From Engraulis encrasicolus (taxonomy: Eukaryota; Chordata; Actinopteri; Clupeiformes; Engraulidae), in assembly GCF_034702125.1 (NCBI RefSeq), contig NC_085860.1, positions 21,397,984 to 21,461,983 on the forward strand: a DNA stretch of 64,000 nucleotides. Direction: 5' to 3'. Under the pieces are notes generated by a model. It did no database searches, was not told where the DNA came from, and saw only the letters and a program-made list of their open reading frames with translations. Positions 1 through 11,443 of the stretch are shown in pieces (position 1 is the first letter of the stretch; each line of letters begins with the position of its first letter). A program made the position numbers and the translations under genes.

Positions 1-45
1 TATAGTATATTGCAGCCTGCTCCTCATGTACCTGTGAGTACCACC

Positions 46-1392
46 AGGGCTCTAAATTAACACACGCCAACACGCCAAACACGGGTGAAAATTCATTTTG
101 GCTAGTAGAAAAAAATACCTACCCGCCAATTTGGCTCGTAGCGCCCGAGTACAGTAACTTATGAACGGTAAACCGCTGCTCTGACGAACGTTATAGGGCG
201 AGATTTCCTACATTACCCATGGACACTAGCGTCACGACGTAGCCTCCCACCGTGGGCTTTCCAGTGCATCGAGCGTCAACTCCGTGCTGTTGCGCGCGCC
301 AGGATTGAAAACATTTCAGACGACCAGCCTTCTGTCAGCTAAGCTGCGCTCACACTATTCTGACAGGCAGCTCTCCTCCTATGCTCTCGTCGCTTTCGCT
401 ACAACCCCGTCACTACTGCTATTATTACTATATGAACCTTGCTGTAACAGGCTGCATTTTTGAAGCAGCGAAACCCTGACCGTTTCAATAACAGGACTTA
501 CGCAGATTATGCATAGCGCTACTTCTGTTGTGTAGACTATGTTTTGTGCGAGTGATGAGAATGTGGCGGGGGTTAGAGCAAGGTTCTGTGTGTTGGTGAA
601 TGCTAGTAGTAATTGTAAATAGTGACGTTAAAAATGAGTGGTTGTGGAACGAAATAGCGACCAGGGCAGAGGAGGAGAGCCGACTGTCAGAGTAGTGTGA
701 CCGTAGCTGTCAGTTCAGTTGTCTTCTGAAATGTTCAGAGTCGTGGCGCAACTAAGTTGGAAAGCCCACGCCATCGGAAAGAAAAAAAAGCAACCAACGA
801 CGAAGCTGTGGAAGTAACAAAGGAAGCGAAGATTCCCGAGATATTATTTACTTTTAATTAAACTAGGCTTCTTGTCATTTTGTTGCGCATGGTAGAGAAG
901 AGCTCCTCCTCTCTCCTCTCCTTTTCCTCTCATCTCTCCTTCCTTGGGGTGTGCGTATGTGAGGTTTTGTAGTGTTTGGCTGTGTGCTTGGTTACTGTAT
1001 GTTAAGGTCTGTTATGTGAGTGGCTTGTGCGATGTGATTCAGCGTTTTTCAGAGGAATTGAACAAAAACTAATCAAATTAATTAGGCCTAAGTAATGCAA
1101 GTAAAAAATAAAGCAGAAGTTAAAAAATAATGAAAAAATATATAGCCTAGGCCTATAATATGCTTAATTATTATGTAGGCATATAGTAGCCTATGCAGGC
1201 CTATAGTGTATCTGTGTTGTAGAAACAGTTGGACAAAATGACCATTTAATTAGAAAAAAAATAACTAGCCTAATGCATAGTTTATTTTGGCGAGATTTAA
1301 AAAAATGGCTAGTTGAGCTTCTGTTTGGCTGGTAAGAAAAATTGTCCACTAGCCAAATTGGCTGGTGGTGGAAAAAGTTAATTTAGAGCCCT
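46..1392. mobile_element. TIR element with 10-bp flanking direct repeat
   Basis: The left end reads AGGGCTCTAAATTAAC and the right end is its reverse complement. Both ends also carry degenerate inner inverted repeats built on 'gccaa..ttggct' motifs. GAGTACCACC lies immediately before (36-45) and after (1393-1402), an exact direct repeat. No transposase ORF is visible, so it is non-autonomous. Superfamily is uncertain, since the repeat length is slightly more than the 8 bp of hAT. Related ends occur near 4254-4270 and 33245-33262. Confidence 0.75.
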
Positions 1393-1617
1393 GAGTACCA
1401 CCACCACTAGCGCCACCTACGGGGCTCCAATGGAATTGCCGATGCATTGATCAGTACCATTACTAATTCTTTATATACACACACACTGTATATCCTCTTC
1501 ATGAGCAGCCTCCTTCTCATGTACCTGTGAGTAATACAACTTCTAGCGCCACCTGCAGGGCTCCAATGTTATTGATGACTCATAGATCAGCACCATGACT
1601 AATTCTTTTTATTTATA

Positions 1618-1716
1618 CAGCCGTGGAAAAAATTGAGAGATCACCTCAAAATGATACGTAGTAAAACCAGAGAAATTGCTAATTTTGAGGTGTTCTCTCA
1701 ATTTTTTCGGCGGCTA
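1618..1716. mobile_element. Short palindromic MITE (Tc1/mariner-like)
   Basis: About 35 bp at the left (agccgtggaaaaaattgaga...) is repeated in inverted orientation at the right (...tctcaattttttcggcggct), with a short loop, flanked by TA-rich sequence. The structure fits a Tc1/mariner-type MITE. The transcript would fold into a near-perfect hairpin. Confidence 0.7.
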
Positions 1717-2172
1717 TATATTGCAGCCTGCTCCTCATATACCTATGATTACTGTAGGCTTCTACATTAGCCTTCATCACCAGCCAAAATGGCTAGTAGA
1801 TGTTACTCTTACGAGCCAAACTCACACTCACTAATGGGTCAAATTAGCTAGTAAAGTAGTGAACATTTTAAAATGTTTCTAGTAGCTAAACTGATTTTTC
1901 ACAGGCATTTGGCGAGTGTTAACCCTATCGCACCGGGCGCATCATATTTGATTCATCAAATTCAAAGCCCTCTCCCCGCTGACACATAAAAAAATCGATA
2001 TCAAAAACATCCTGCGTGTCATTTCCAAACGTCCTGCAGTACACGAAAACCGCCACAAGAGAGCAGCGGTCAACAACAAGTTGACCACAGCTCGGCGAAA
2101 AATGCAAAAATGGGGTAGAAGCGGTTTCCCTGACCGACGCTGAGATATCGTCAAATTGCAAAGGGTTTGTAT

Positions 2173-3406
2173 TAGAGCTGGGCGGTGTACGGTTAAAAAA
2201 CCGTGATCTCGGTTTACACTACACAAGGTTCTCTTTTTGATGAGAGACGGTTTTGTTGTTGTTGTTTATAGCCTACTATGTTATGTGCGTGAGCATCATA
2301 CTCCGTGTCACACTTCCAAAGATTCCTCTAATTCACAAGTCTCTGACACTTCATTTCAACTCTGCTAAGTCCACTGTTGTTGCTGTTCTACTAGGGAATG
2401 TCACCACAATGTAAGATGTTGATTGAACTAATAAAATAATTGGTTACGCGCTAGAGGCTAGTGAGAGTGAAACATGATGAACACACATGGCATGGGTGAA
2501 TCATGACAAACATTTCAATTTATTTAAGACTTAGCCTACCTTTGATCTCAGAAAGTTAAATAAAAGGCAATTCTATGTGGTGCTATGTTAACAGGCTACA
2601 ACAGATATCTGATTCTTAACTGTATTTAATTACCATCCCAACTGTGTGCGCAGTGCTGTTAAGACTGCTTATAAGCTAAAGTAGCCTAGCTTTCAAATGC
2701 AATGGGCAGACAAGGTACATTGCTACATTGCTATATTTGTTTGAAATGATTTGGGGGTAAAATAGGAGCGAAACACATCGCAATATGACACAAACTACCG
2801 GACAAAATACCTTCTACGTTGGATTTGGACTTTAATTCAAAGACAATATGCACACAATGTCAAGTAAATCCGTTTGTTTTCAGTGTCTGTCTTCAGTCTG
2901 TTTCGTTTCTGTCCCACTGTTGTTTACTCGCTAGTCCAGCGGCAGCGCAACGCGCCGGATGTGTTGCCAGGTGTAGAACGACATATAAGCCATTAGTGTT
3001 GCCAGGTGTAGAACGAAATAAGCTGTTTTGGGCTGTCTTGGAAAAAAAGCCCAAAACAGCTGCTTATAATCATTTAACCCTTCTTCCTTGAAAAATCTAT
3101 GACACCCTGGTCAAGATTTTAGGTTATTTAATGAAATGCTGCATTTTCCCCTTTGTTGGATAGGGAAATATAAACTATAAATTATAGAAAATATTATTGA
3201 AATGAAAAAATGATAAAATATAAATGGAGATTAATTTAAATTCATGATTTTATCTCATTTTAACATTTAATTTGAGATCTTTTCCTCAGAAAGATTAAGA
3301 TTTGGGGGGAAATCGTCGCATATCAAAAAACCGTGCAGAAAACCGTGATATCAATTTTCATCAAGAAAACCGTGATGCTAATTTTTTCCAAAACCGCCCA
3401 GCCCTA
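2173..3406. mobile_element. hAT-like element, TIR TAGRGCTGGGCGGT
   Basis: The left end TAGAGCTGGGCGGT pairs with a right end whose reverse complement is TAGGGCTGGGCGGT. Subterminal 'aaaaccgtgat' motifs recur in opposite orientation at both ends. Flanking 8-mers gtttgtat and gtgtgtag are similar but not identical, fitting a decayed 8-bp target duplication. ORFs inside show no transposase similarity I can recognise. Confidence 0.65.
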
Positions 3407-4355
3407 GTGTGTGTAGAAGTTTCCGAAATATAACTCTACATCCATTAATTTGAACACTTGCTTTGTGCAATTAATCTAGGAAGAGTTTATATTTTTACAC
3501 CGTGTTGCAGAGAGATCGTGCTAAAACTGATGAAACAAATAAGCACCATCCGGCGGTGGCAGGAAGTCAGCCATCAACGCATTTTGCCATAGGGAAACTT
3601 ACAAAGCATACCACGACGATCATTTAACAAAACACACAAGTTGTTTTACTTCAAGACGAAGATATTGCCTTAAGAAACAGGTTTTACTTGCAATTTTGAA
3701 AATGTAATGCAAAATGTTGAAATTATGATCTCGTAAAAAATGCATTGAAGTGAATGGAGAAATGGTCCAATTGTAGTAATGGACCCATATATTCAAATTC
3801 CACATCACAAATGAATAATGATCTCTATATTACACTCATAAATAGGTTGTTAAGCAGTCGATCAGCTATGTTTTTACATAGATTTAAAAAAAATACCCAA
3901 CCAGGCTGTGGCAAATGTAAAATATGGTCCTGCTAAAACAAGGATAGGCTTAAAAAAAATGGCAGGATCTCACTAAATATTTAAAGATAATCCTCAAATT
4001 AAATTGTCTGACAACTTTTTTTAATTAAAAAAAGTTGTAAATGCATTAAAAGTCATTTTTCAATGGTCATGAAATCCTGAAATCCTGACCCATTAAAGCC
4101 TGATGCATCATATATGATGCATTAAATATCTCAGTGACCTTAACAAAATTTTGAAAACATTTTTTTTACATTTCTTATAAGGGACCAATATTGAAGCAAA
4201 TTCCAAAAAAATCGAATTTTCTCTCATTGCTTTCATGGTTCAGGTGTCACAGGGTTAATTTAGAGCCCTGCCTGTGAGTACCACCAGAGATTTTCAATGT
4301 GATAGACCAGTAGTTCCCAAACTTTGGGACCTTAACATATTTTCATGACCCCATA

Positions 4356-4595
4356 TTAACCCATTGTGTCCTGGAGACACATATACAGGTTTTTCAGGAT
4401 TTTGAGATTTTAGCTGTTTTATTGAATATGTGGTTATGTTAGAGCTGAATGAACACATTACAATGCAAGGGGAGGGTCTTGGCGTTTAAATGTAACTCAT
4501 TTCATGTTTGTATGTGCTTCGGAGTCTGAGATATTTAGGATTTAATAGGAAGAGGGCACCCTTTCCCAAATAGGGCTTAGGACAAAATGGGTTAA
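4356..4595. mobile_element. piggyBac-like MITE with TTAA ends
   Basis: It starts TTAACCCATTGTGTCCTGGA and ends GGACAAAATGGGTTAA, giving TTAA target duplications and CCC-starting inverted termini as in piggyBac elements. A clear relative lies at 63112-63416, and an internal fragment of the family is at about 58262-58430. Confidence 0.75.
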
Positions 4596-4803
4596 GTTGA
4601 AATCCTGTCAGGGTGACTCTGCTCCCCTTCGCTGCATGGACAAACCACATTCCTGGCGTTATTACCATCCATTTAAAAGAACATCACATTCCAGAGATGT
4701 CATTGCTGTTTCTCTACTTCTCCATCTTGTTCTCCCCTACCATGCTCTCCTACCACCGCACATGCTAATACTGTTACCACAGTTATGAAACAGTGTTAGA
4801 CTT

Positions 4804-4986
4804 GGCCCTACCGTGGCTTAATGGTATAGCACTCGTATGCTACGCGGCAGACCTAGGTCCAATTCCGGCCCGGGTCCTTTGCCGGCGCTTCCCCGTCTCT
4901 CTCTCTCAAACATTTTCTGTCTCTCTCTCAAACTATCCTGTCAAGAATGAAGTCTAAAAGACCAAAAAAAAAGAAAAAGAAAAACA
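4804..4986 (+). mobile_element. tRNA-derived SINE
   Basis: A tRNA-like head (taccgtggcttaatgg...) carries a B-box-like segment (aggtccaattccgg). It is followed by a 'ttccccgtctctctctc' body and an A-rich tail with 'gtctaaaagaccaaaa'. The same family is present at 37533-37714 and, inverted, near 7095-7275 and 14400-14560. Confidence 0.75.
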
Positions 4987-5310
4987 GTGTTAGACTCAGC
5001 AGTCTGGCCTTCAGAACTCTAGAAACAGGAAATGGAGTTGGAGAGAAAGAAAGGAGGGATAAGGAGAGAGGGAAAATATGAGAGTGGGATGAGGAGAGGG
5101 GGAAGATATAAGAGGCAAAGGAAAAGAAGCTGGGGAGGAGAGTGGGAGAGAAGGGGGGAAAAGGGGATAAAAGGGCAGAGGGAGGGCGGTGGAGGAGAGG
5201 AGTAGCTGGAGGAGGGAGGTGGAGGAGGGGGGAAGGGGAGGAGGAGTGTGAGAGGCAGCGGTGTGGTGCAAGGGTTAGTGAAAGAGAAACTGCATGACTT
5301 GGACTGCGGT

Positions 5311-5329
5311 CTACACACACACACACACA

Positions 5330-5398
<69 letters not shown>
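5311..5398. repeat. (CA)n microsatellite
   Basis: Near-uninterrupted CA dinucleotide tract preceded by a G/A-rich purine tract at about 5030-5240. Long 'ORFs' of Cys-Val or His-Thr across it are artefacts. Confidence 0.95.
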
Positions 5399-5477
5399 CG
5401 GCTCACTTGTTTACGCACACACACTGACATGCACCAATTGGACACGTGCACTCACACACTTGCATACTAATAGTCAA

Positions 5478-5583
<106 letters not shown>

Positions 5584-5793
5584 GGGTTTCTGCTTTTGAA
5601 TATGGGAGCCTGAGTGAGTTTCTCTCTCCCTGTGGGTGTGTGTGCGTGGCCTGGGACGCCTCTCCAAACTCCGCAGCTGCAGAGGAGAGATTAGGCCTGG
5701 ATGTCAGCTCAAGGACTCCTCTATTTACCCATAAACCAAGCTGTGCCGACGTGGCACTGTGTGGACACGCAACACACACTCAAACACATACAA

Positions 5794-5794
<1 letters not shown>

Positions 5795-5837
<43 letters not shown>

Positions 5838-5945
5838 ACACACACACTCACATACTCATAGACGCATACCCACACAGACACACACATATATATATATACA
5901 CACACACACACACAGAGACAGACGTCACACACGCACACACACGCC
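5795..5945. repeat. Interrupted (CA)n/(TA)n microsatellite
   Basis: CA repeats with interspersed TCA, GACA and a short (AT)n stretch. Confidence 0.85.
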
Positions 5946-6161
5946 ATGTCTCTGGGGCGCCATGCTTGGTGACCAGCTTTATTCCCATTCCCACACACTC
6001 GCCCTCGCTCCTGCTCCACGTCACACTGTGTGCCGCTGTGGATGCTGATTGGCCGTGTGTTTGAGAACACTCCGAGTGAGTCCGCAGTGACCCGTCCATC
6101 CGCCCGCCCGCCTGCCCTCCCACCAGTCTGATGCCGGTTATCTCCAGTCCTGTTCCCCTCA

Positions 6162-6331
6162 GAGCTGGTTTTACCAATAGGCAGTCTAGGCAATTGCCTA
6201 GGGCCCCAGCAAAACTGGGGCGCCCAACAGTCAGCCATGCCAAGGTTAACGGCAGCAAAAATAACTCAAGAGGGCCTCGTGTTAATATTTCACCTAGGGC
6301 CCCCAAACAGCTAGAACTGGCACTGGTTCCC
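6162..6331. mobile_element. Short TIR element of the 'ggcccc' type
   Basis: Left 'cagagctggttttacc' and right 'ctagaactggcactgg' form degenerate inverted ends around a core with 'gcctagggccccagc' and 'cacctagggccccc'. It looks like a short hAT-like MITE; the superfamily is inferred from end style only. Confidence 0.45.
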
Positions 6332-7094
6332 CTGGTGTCAAACCCTCCACCTCCCCGACCTCCACCCCCCACTCCGCTCCCGCACCTCCCCTACAGCATG
6401 CCCTCCAGCCTCCCTCCCCTCCCCTTGATGTAATGTGAGGCCAGGCCTGTTTGTTTGTTTGGGACGCGTGTAGTAGGAGTTAATGAGGGACATGGGGTGC
6501 ATTCCCAATATGCGGACCCCCGTCCTCTTCTTGTGCTTGTGGCCTCGCGTTTTGCTGATGCCCCGCCTCCGTGGAGAAAACAATATAGTTTCCCTGCTGT
6601 CAGCCTAGCTACAACAATTTTTGGGGCACTGTTCTTCATTCACCATCCCGATTGCAAATGAGAAAATGACATTAGAATTGTACTTTTGCAAGATATTGTA
6701 TTCATTTTCTGTCATCAGTGACTTCTGAGGTTGATGAACAACTAACACGATTTTGGAAATGTTACTGTAAGGTTAAAAGACTTGTGTCGTTTTAAAGTGC
6801 CACTTGATTTCATTGCCACTCTGCATTACTAATGTCAGATAATATAATGCTAGTCACTTCCAGTCTGTTCAGGCAATCAAACTGCATATCATGATTACAA
6901 TTTCAGATTAAAATCTTATGCATGTAAAATCTAAAAGGTCGCTTCAGGGTAGGCTGTTTTCTTTTTTTTTTTTTTTACGTCTGACTGTTCAGGCTGTTTT
7001 AACAATGGAAGCTGTCAGCTGCTATGAACTTCCGTTTCCTGTTTTACTGCACTGCTTTACTGATTTGTCTTGTCCACCTGCTGAGTAACTGCGA

Positions 7095-7275
7095 CGTTTC
7101 TCTTTTTTTTTTAAAGTATTTTTTGGGGGGCGTTTTTGGCCCTTATTATGACAGGACAGTTTGAGAGGAGACCGGAAACAATTGTGTGTGAGAGAGAGGG
7201 GTAGGGTTGGGAAATGACCCTGGCCGGACTCGAACCGGGGTCTCCGTGGGTGTACTGTAAGCCCAAATGCTGGGG
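7095..7275 (-). mobile_element. tRNA-derived SINE, inverted
   Basis: Read on the minus strand there is a tRNA-like head with B-box 'ggttcgagtcc' (seen on plus as 'ggactcgaaccgggg'), then 'cttcccaaccctacccc' and a T-rich stretch on plus that is the A-rich tail. It is not a functional tRNA gene. Confidence 0.65.
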
Positions 7276-7361
7276 GCTTAGAAATAGACTGATTAGCGTA
7301 TTTCTTCATGTTCTCACTGTGACGTTTCTCATGTAGTATTTTTTCATGTTCTCCCCTCTAG

Positions 7362-7494
7362 ACACACAGCTGGCTGGTTCCCCTTCAGACGGAGGCCCGC
7401 GGCCAGAGGTCCGAACGAGCCCGCCCCAGAGGTCCTCCAGAACCAGCAGAACATCAACAACCAGAACCAGAACCAGAACCAGCACAATGCTCCG
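7362..7494 (+). CDS. herpud1: HERPUD1 penultimate coding exon
   Basis: The acceptor is ctcccctctag and the donor is gtaagc. The first base completes a codon from the missing upstream exon. It encodes HTAGWFPFRRRPAARGPNEP and an Asn/Gln-rich tract (NQNQNQNQ) made by (aaccag)n. The exon ends at a codon boundary. Confidence 0.92.
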
Positions 7495-10400
7495 GTAAGC
7501 ACACAGAGGGATATCACTGGCGGCCCGACCAGGGGTGCATTTCTCGAAACCATAGTTGCTAACTATGTTGGCTACTTTCTTGTTTTCAATGCAATTTCCC
7601 ATTGGCAACTACCAAAGTTACTAACTGGCTAACAACTACTCTTTCGAGAAATGCACCCCAGAGTTGTAACATAGTGGATACACTATTGGAGTAGTAGCCT
7701 ACTCCATACAGTCTTACTCAATTTTTGGTGGTAGTTTTGGGTTTCAATCGGGAAGGGGCCAGGGTCATTTTTACTGTTTTCAGACCGACCAGATTGGTGT
7801 CAGTGCCTGTGCCCACACTCAGTCGGCCTGAAGGTTCCGGTGCCCTTGTGTGAAGTTGGTTGTTGAATGCTTAAGTGCAGCTTTTGGGTTAGGTGACTGG
7901 TGGTCTGACTCCCCTAATAAGGGTAGTCATGGGTAAGCGGTTAGGACATCAGACTTGTAGCCCAAAGGTAGCCGGGCTCCGCCCTACTGGTGACACAACG
8001 CCATTGGCTCAGTTACACACAGTAGGGCTAGGAGCTTGCTCAATCCCGCTACAGTGGGATCTCCACCCTCTTTGTCTGGAACCAATCAACTGAGCATTTC
8101 CAACCGTCCTGCGTAGAGGCGTGTTCAAGGCAGTGACGTGGTTTAAACAGAGACGTTCTATTGGGCTGAAATGTTTGGTTTGTACTTGGGCACAGCCCTC
8201 AACTAGTAGCAAGCCGAGGGAGGCGGGTTATCCAGGCCATGGAAACGCTAATCGTTATAGTCCTGGTCAGACCAGAATCGCATTACGTGATCTGAAGTCT
8301 ATGAAAATCAGGCAACCGGTTCAACTCCCGACCCGCAAGGTTGGTGGGGGGAGTAATTTTCCAGTGCTCTCGCCCATCCTCCTCCATGACTGAGGTACCC
8401 TGAGCATGGTACTGTCCCGTGGGGCGCCATTAGGGACTGCCCCCTTGCACGGGTGAGGCATAAATGCAATTTCATTGTGTGCAGTGAACACTTGTGTGCT
8501 GTGGAGTGCTGTGTCACAATGACAATGGGAGTTGGAGTTTCCCAGTTGGGCTTTCACTTCACTAATAGTTGGCTCTTATTGGTTCAACACAAGGCAAAGA
8601 ACAAGTCACAAGCACAAGTCAATGGACATGTCACAAGCACATGTCAATGGACTCTTCTACTAGTATAGTTAACATTTTTTTCATCCGTGACTGCTTCTGC
8701 TTTCTGTAAGACTGTCTTTCACATGTCTCTGAGCAGGGGTATTTCCTGTGAGGTGTGTTTTGCATTCATACTGTAGTTGGTTCCTCTTTTAAACAGAGAC
8801 ATGCAAAACTGGTTTGAGATAAAAACAACAGCAACAACAACAACCGCAGCCAAAGCACAGGACTTGGCAGTGTACTGCAGTGCTGAGCTACAGAGCTGTT
8901 GGTTTGGTTGTGTATTTGCATCAGGCGTGGTGTGGTGTTAAGCCCAACAGCCCCACCCACCCCCATCCACATCAGGCACCTGTTTCAGGCAGGAAGTGTT
9001 TGTCGCAGGACCATCTGTTTCTCGAACAGGAAGTCTTAGCGTTGCGGTTAATTTGGGTCAGAGATAATGGATAGTGGATGTAGCGTCTCTGGTGTTTGCG
9101 ACGGCCCGGCTCGGTGCCGCGCGGAGCGGCACAGCAAACCGCCCGCGGTATCGACCACTCATTTCGGGGCCGGCCGGCGGTGAAAAAAAGACAACGGTGT
9201 AATTGCGTGCAACTAATTTAAGGGGGAAAGAAATCTCTGTGGTGGCCTACATAGGGAAGTGTACCCTGTGGCACTCCCCGAGGACGGTCATCTAAGATTG
9301 CAGATGACTTTGGAATGCCTCGGGGGGCTTATGGGAACTGGAGTTTATCTGATTGGCTTGCTCACCAATCTGCTCAGACTGATTAAAGCACGTGTAGCGT
9401 AGATGTGCCTGGCTCTGAAGAAGTGGACAGGATTAAAAACGTGACAACATAACAATGCAAATGTTGTATGCAAATTCATTTATGTGTCTGCTGTTATTTT
9501 TAGTCCACTGTCTGGTATTGGATGTGCCATGCTATCCACATTGACTGTGACGGTTAACAATATTTGATTACTTGTACCTAATTAAACAATCAGCATCACA
9601 ACCAATCCGTTTCAGCATTTTCAAACACGCTTTTGGTGGCAGGAAGATTTTCATTTGCATATCACAGTGTTTTGGTCCTAACTGAGTGTCTTGTCTCTTT
9701 AGTCACCAGAGGTGTCAGAACTAAAAAGTAAATTCATGTTTTAAGTACATCACTAGCACATGATATTACGTAGCTGTTACACCATTTACTCTATTATACC
9801 TCATGACATCTATAAACTATCGCTAGATCTCAAACGGTGCGCTTGTGCACTTCAGTGTTCATGTTGCAGTGTGTATGGCATATTAATTACTCACTGAAAC
9901 ATGGTGCCCGAAGTGCACGAGTGCGCCATCTGAGAAATGGCTTATGTTTCTGAAAAACACTAAAAACCTAACAAGGATCCACCACAAACTTGATCCAACC
10001 TGCTTAGTCAGCTGATTGTACACTGGTCTACTGGTTACTCATAAGTTGCCATGTGATGGAAGGAAACTGTGTGTCTTTTTTTTTACTTTGACTTTTATTT
10101 TTGATACCTCCGTTTATCAATTCATCACTTTACTGTTATGGGTGCATCAGTGTTACTTGTCCTGTCTCGCACTTGATGTCAGTCTGTGTCAGTCCTGTGA
10201 ATGTCTATGTCTAGAGAGAGAAACATGATTTCAGTTTCCTTGTATGACCTGTGCATATGAAGTAACTGACAATAAAAGCTGACTTGACTTGACTTGTCAC
10301 TGTGTGTGTGATCCTCAGGTGGAGGCCCCAGCTGAAGGCGATGGTCCAGGCGAGGCAGCAGCTGGAGTTGCAGAGGGCCACCAGCAGGGTGAGCAGCAGG

Positions 10401-10534
10401 GGGCTCCTCCTCACCCCCTCACCCCAGTCCTGGTGCCCCAGCATCGGGTCTCCGTCATGTGGACCGCCTGGATCTTCTTCAAGTCCTTCTTCGCCTCGCT
10501 CATCCCTGAGGCGCCCCATGGGGTGGCAAACTAG
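7362..10534 (+). CDS. herpud1: HERPUD1, C-terminal part (last two coding exons)
   Basis: HERPUD1 (HERP) is an ER-membrane protein with a ubiquitin-like domain that helps assemble the HRD1 ER-associated degradation complex and is induced by ER stress. Only the C-terminal ~115 residues are here, in exons 7362-7494 and 10319-10534 joined in phase 0. The first exon encodes GWFPFRRRP, closely matching the GWFPFRPRP segment just after the membrane hairpin of mammalian HERPUD1, then an Asn/Gln-rich run. The last exon ends with MWTAWIFFKSFFASLIPEAP and a GVAN-stop C terminus, matching the conserved FMSTAWLVFKTFFASLLPE...IAN tail. The N-terminal ubiquitin-like domain and membrane segments must lie left of the window. 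CETP follows on the same strand, as in mammals. Confidence 0.93.
7532..7659. mobile_element. Palindromic MITE, 'ggggtgcatttctcgaaa' family, copy 1
   Basis: The left arm ggggtgcatttctcgaaa... is inverted at the right as ...tttcgagaaatgcacccc, with inner 'gttgctaac'/'ggctaacaac' also inverted. Other copies lie at 11040-11165, 11307-11443, 11940-12003 (partial) and 12486-12613. Confidence 0.8.
7925..8570 (+). mobile_element. tRNA-derived SINE interrupted by a second insertion
   Basis: A head 'catgggtaagcggttagg' resumes at about 8313 with 'ccggttcaactcccgacccg' and continues through 'ccatgactgaggtaccctg' and 'gtgaggcataaatgcaattt'. The segment at about 7976-8306 between the two halves does not fit the SINE and is flanked by gtagccgg / gcaaccgg, a possible decayed 8-bp target duplication. 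Confidence 0.65.
9085..9185. other. CpG-rich patch in HERPUD1 intron
   Basis: A locally GC- and CpG-rich stretch (e.g. gcgacggcccggctcggtgc) stands out from AT-rich surroundings. No exon or known repeat could be assigned. The rest of 8571-10030 shows nothing I recognise. Confidence 0.35.
10080..10297 (+). mobile_element. 3' end of a LINE/SINE ('tgacttgacttga' tail)
   Basis: It ends 'actgacaataaaagctgacttgacttgactt', a retroposon polyadenylation-like motif plus short tandem tail. A closely similar copy precedes NLRC5 exon 2 (34985-35198). It stops about 20 bp before the acceptor of the last HERPUD1 exon. Confidence 0.6.
10319..10534 (+). CDS. herpud1: HERPUD1 last coding exon with stop
   Basis: The acceptor is gatcctcag and the exon enters in phase 0. 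It encodes 71 residues, acidic and Gln-rich at first (VEAPAEGDGPGEAAAG), then the conserved WTAWIFFKSFFASLIPEAP tail, and stops with TAG at 10532-10534. Confidence 0.93.
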   Translation: MEAPAEGDGPGEAAAGVAEGHQQGEQQGAPPHPLTPVLVPQHRVSVMWTAWIFFKSFFASLIPEAPHGVAN

Positions 10535-11039
10535 GGGGCAGCAGAACAACACATGGTGACCCCTTTAATAATAATAACAACACCGCCCCTCTCTCCAGCC
10601 AACTCTTCCTATTATGGGATACGACGACGTTCGTACCAGACAACCGGAGAAAAGAGACAATGTTGTCGTCAAGGTGGCGCCTCAATGGCGTATCTTAACG
10701 AAGTGTGCCATGCTATTGAGGCGTCCCTCAGTAATATGAGGGCGTGTTCTTGAGGACAGACACAAGACCTCACACTGTCTCTATGCTCATTGTAGACATT
10801 TGGTGTCTCTTTGGGGCGTAGTGCACATTGAAGTCCTTCGGTTTGGTGACCAAACTGGAAACCAAACTTTAAAAACCTTTAAAGCTCAGCCTGTGAGCTG
10901 TGGTCTTCCTACTCTAGTCTTGCTTTGTTTGTATTTGTTTTCATTTGCCAAACTCTTGTATATAGACTGTAAAGATGTAAATATGTCTGTATAGTATGGC
11001 CACACCACAGCACTTTAGACTCACTTCTCATCGTCATCA

Positions 11040-11165
11040 GGGGTGCGTTTCTCGACAACATTATTGCTAACTAAGTTAGCAACTTACTTGGTTGCAATGC
11101 AATTTCCCATTGAGAACGTAGTAAGATGCTAACTGATTAGCAGCAATGCTTTCAAGCAACGGGGT
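11040..11165. mobile_element. Palindromic MITE copy 2 (in HERPUD1 3' UTR)
   Basis: aggggtgcgtttctcgacaa... at the left and degenerate 'gcaatgctttcaagcaacggggt' at the right, with inner gttagcaac / gattagcagc inverted segments. Confidence 0.7.
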
Positions 11166-11306
11166 TCTGGTTTGGACCATCGAAGTAGAGACCTCGAGAG
11201 ATGGAGAGTCCTGAAGGGAGCTCTGTCTGCTTTTCAAGTCTCCTTTAATAATAATAATAATAATAATGATGATCAGAAACGTTCATATTCCTCCCCTCTC
11301 AAACCT

Positions 11307-11443
11307 GGGGTGCGTCTCTCGAAAGCGTAATTGTTGGTCAGTTAGCAACTTGGGTATTTGTTGCCAATGGGAAATTCCATTGCAAACAACCAAGTAGCTA
11401 GCATGGTTAGCAACTATGCTTTCGAGAAATGATATGCACCCCT
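11307..11443. mobile_element. Palindromic MITE copy 3 (in HERPUD1 3' UTR)
   Basis: ggggtgcgtctctcgaaagc at the left pairs with gctttcgagaaatg..gcacccc at the right. Arms are about 60 bp. Confidence 0.8.

Noticed and set aside
2819..3091. A 90-aa plus-strand ORF in the HERPUD1 intron
   Set aside because: It lies inside a TIR element and contains a locally repeated 'gttgccaggtgtagaacga' segment; no recognisable protein.
5019..5396. Pro/Ser/Leu-rich minus-strand ORFs
   Set aside because: Translation of a purine/pyrimidine-rich low-complexity tract next to (CA)n.
6131..6433. A 100-aa plus-strand ORF, Pro-rich
   Set aside because: It spans a MITE and a proline-coding low-complexity tract; no splice or homology support as a HERPUD1 exon.
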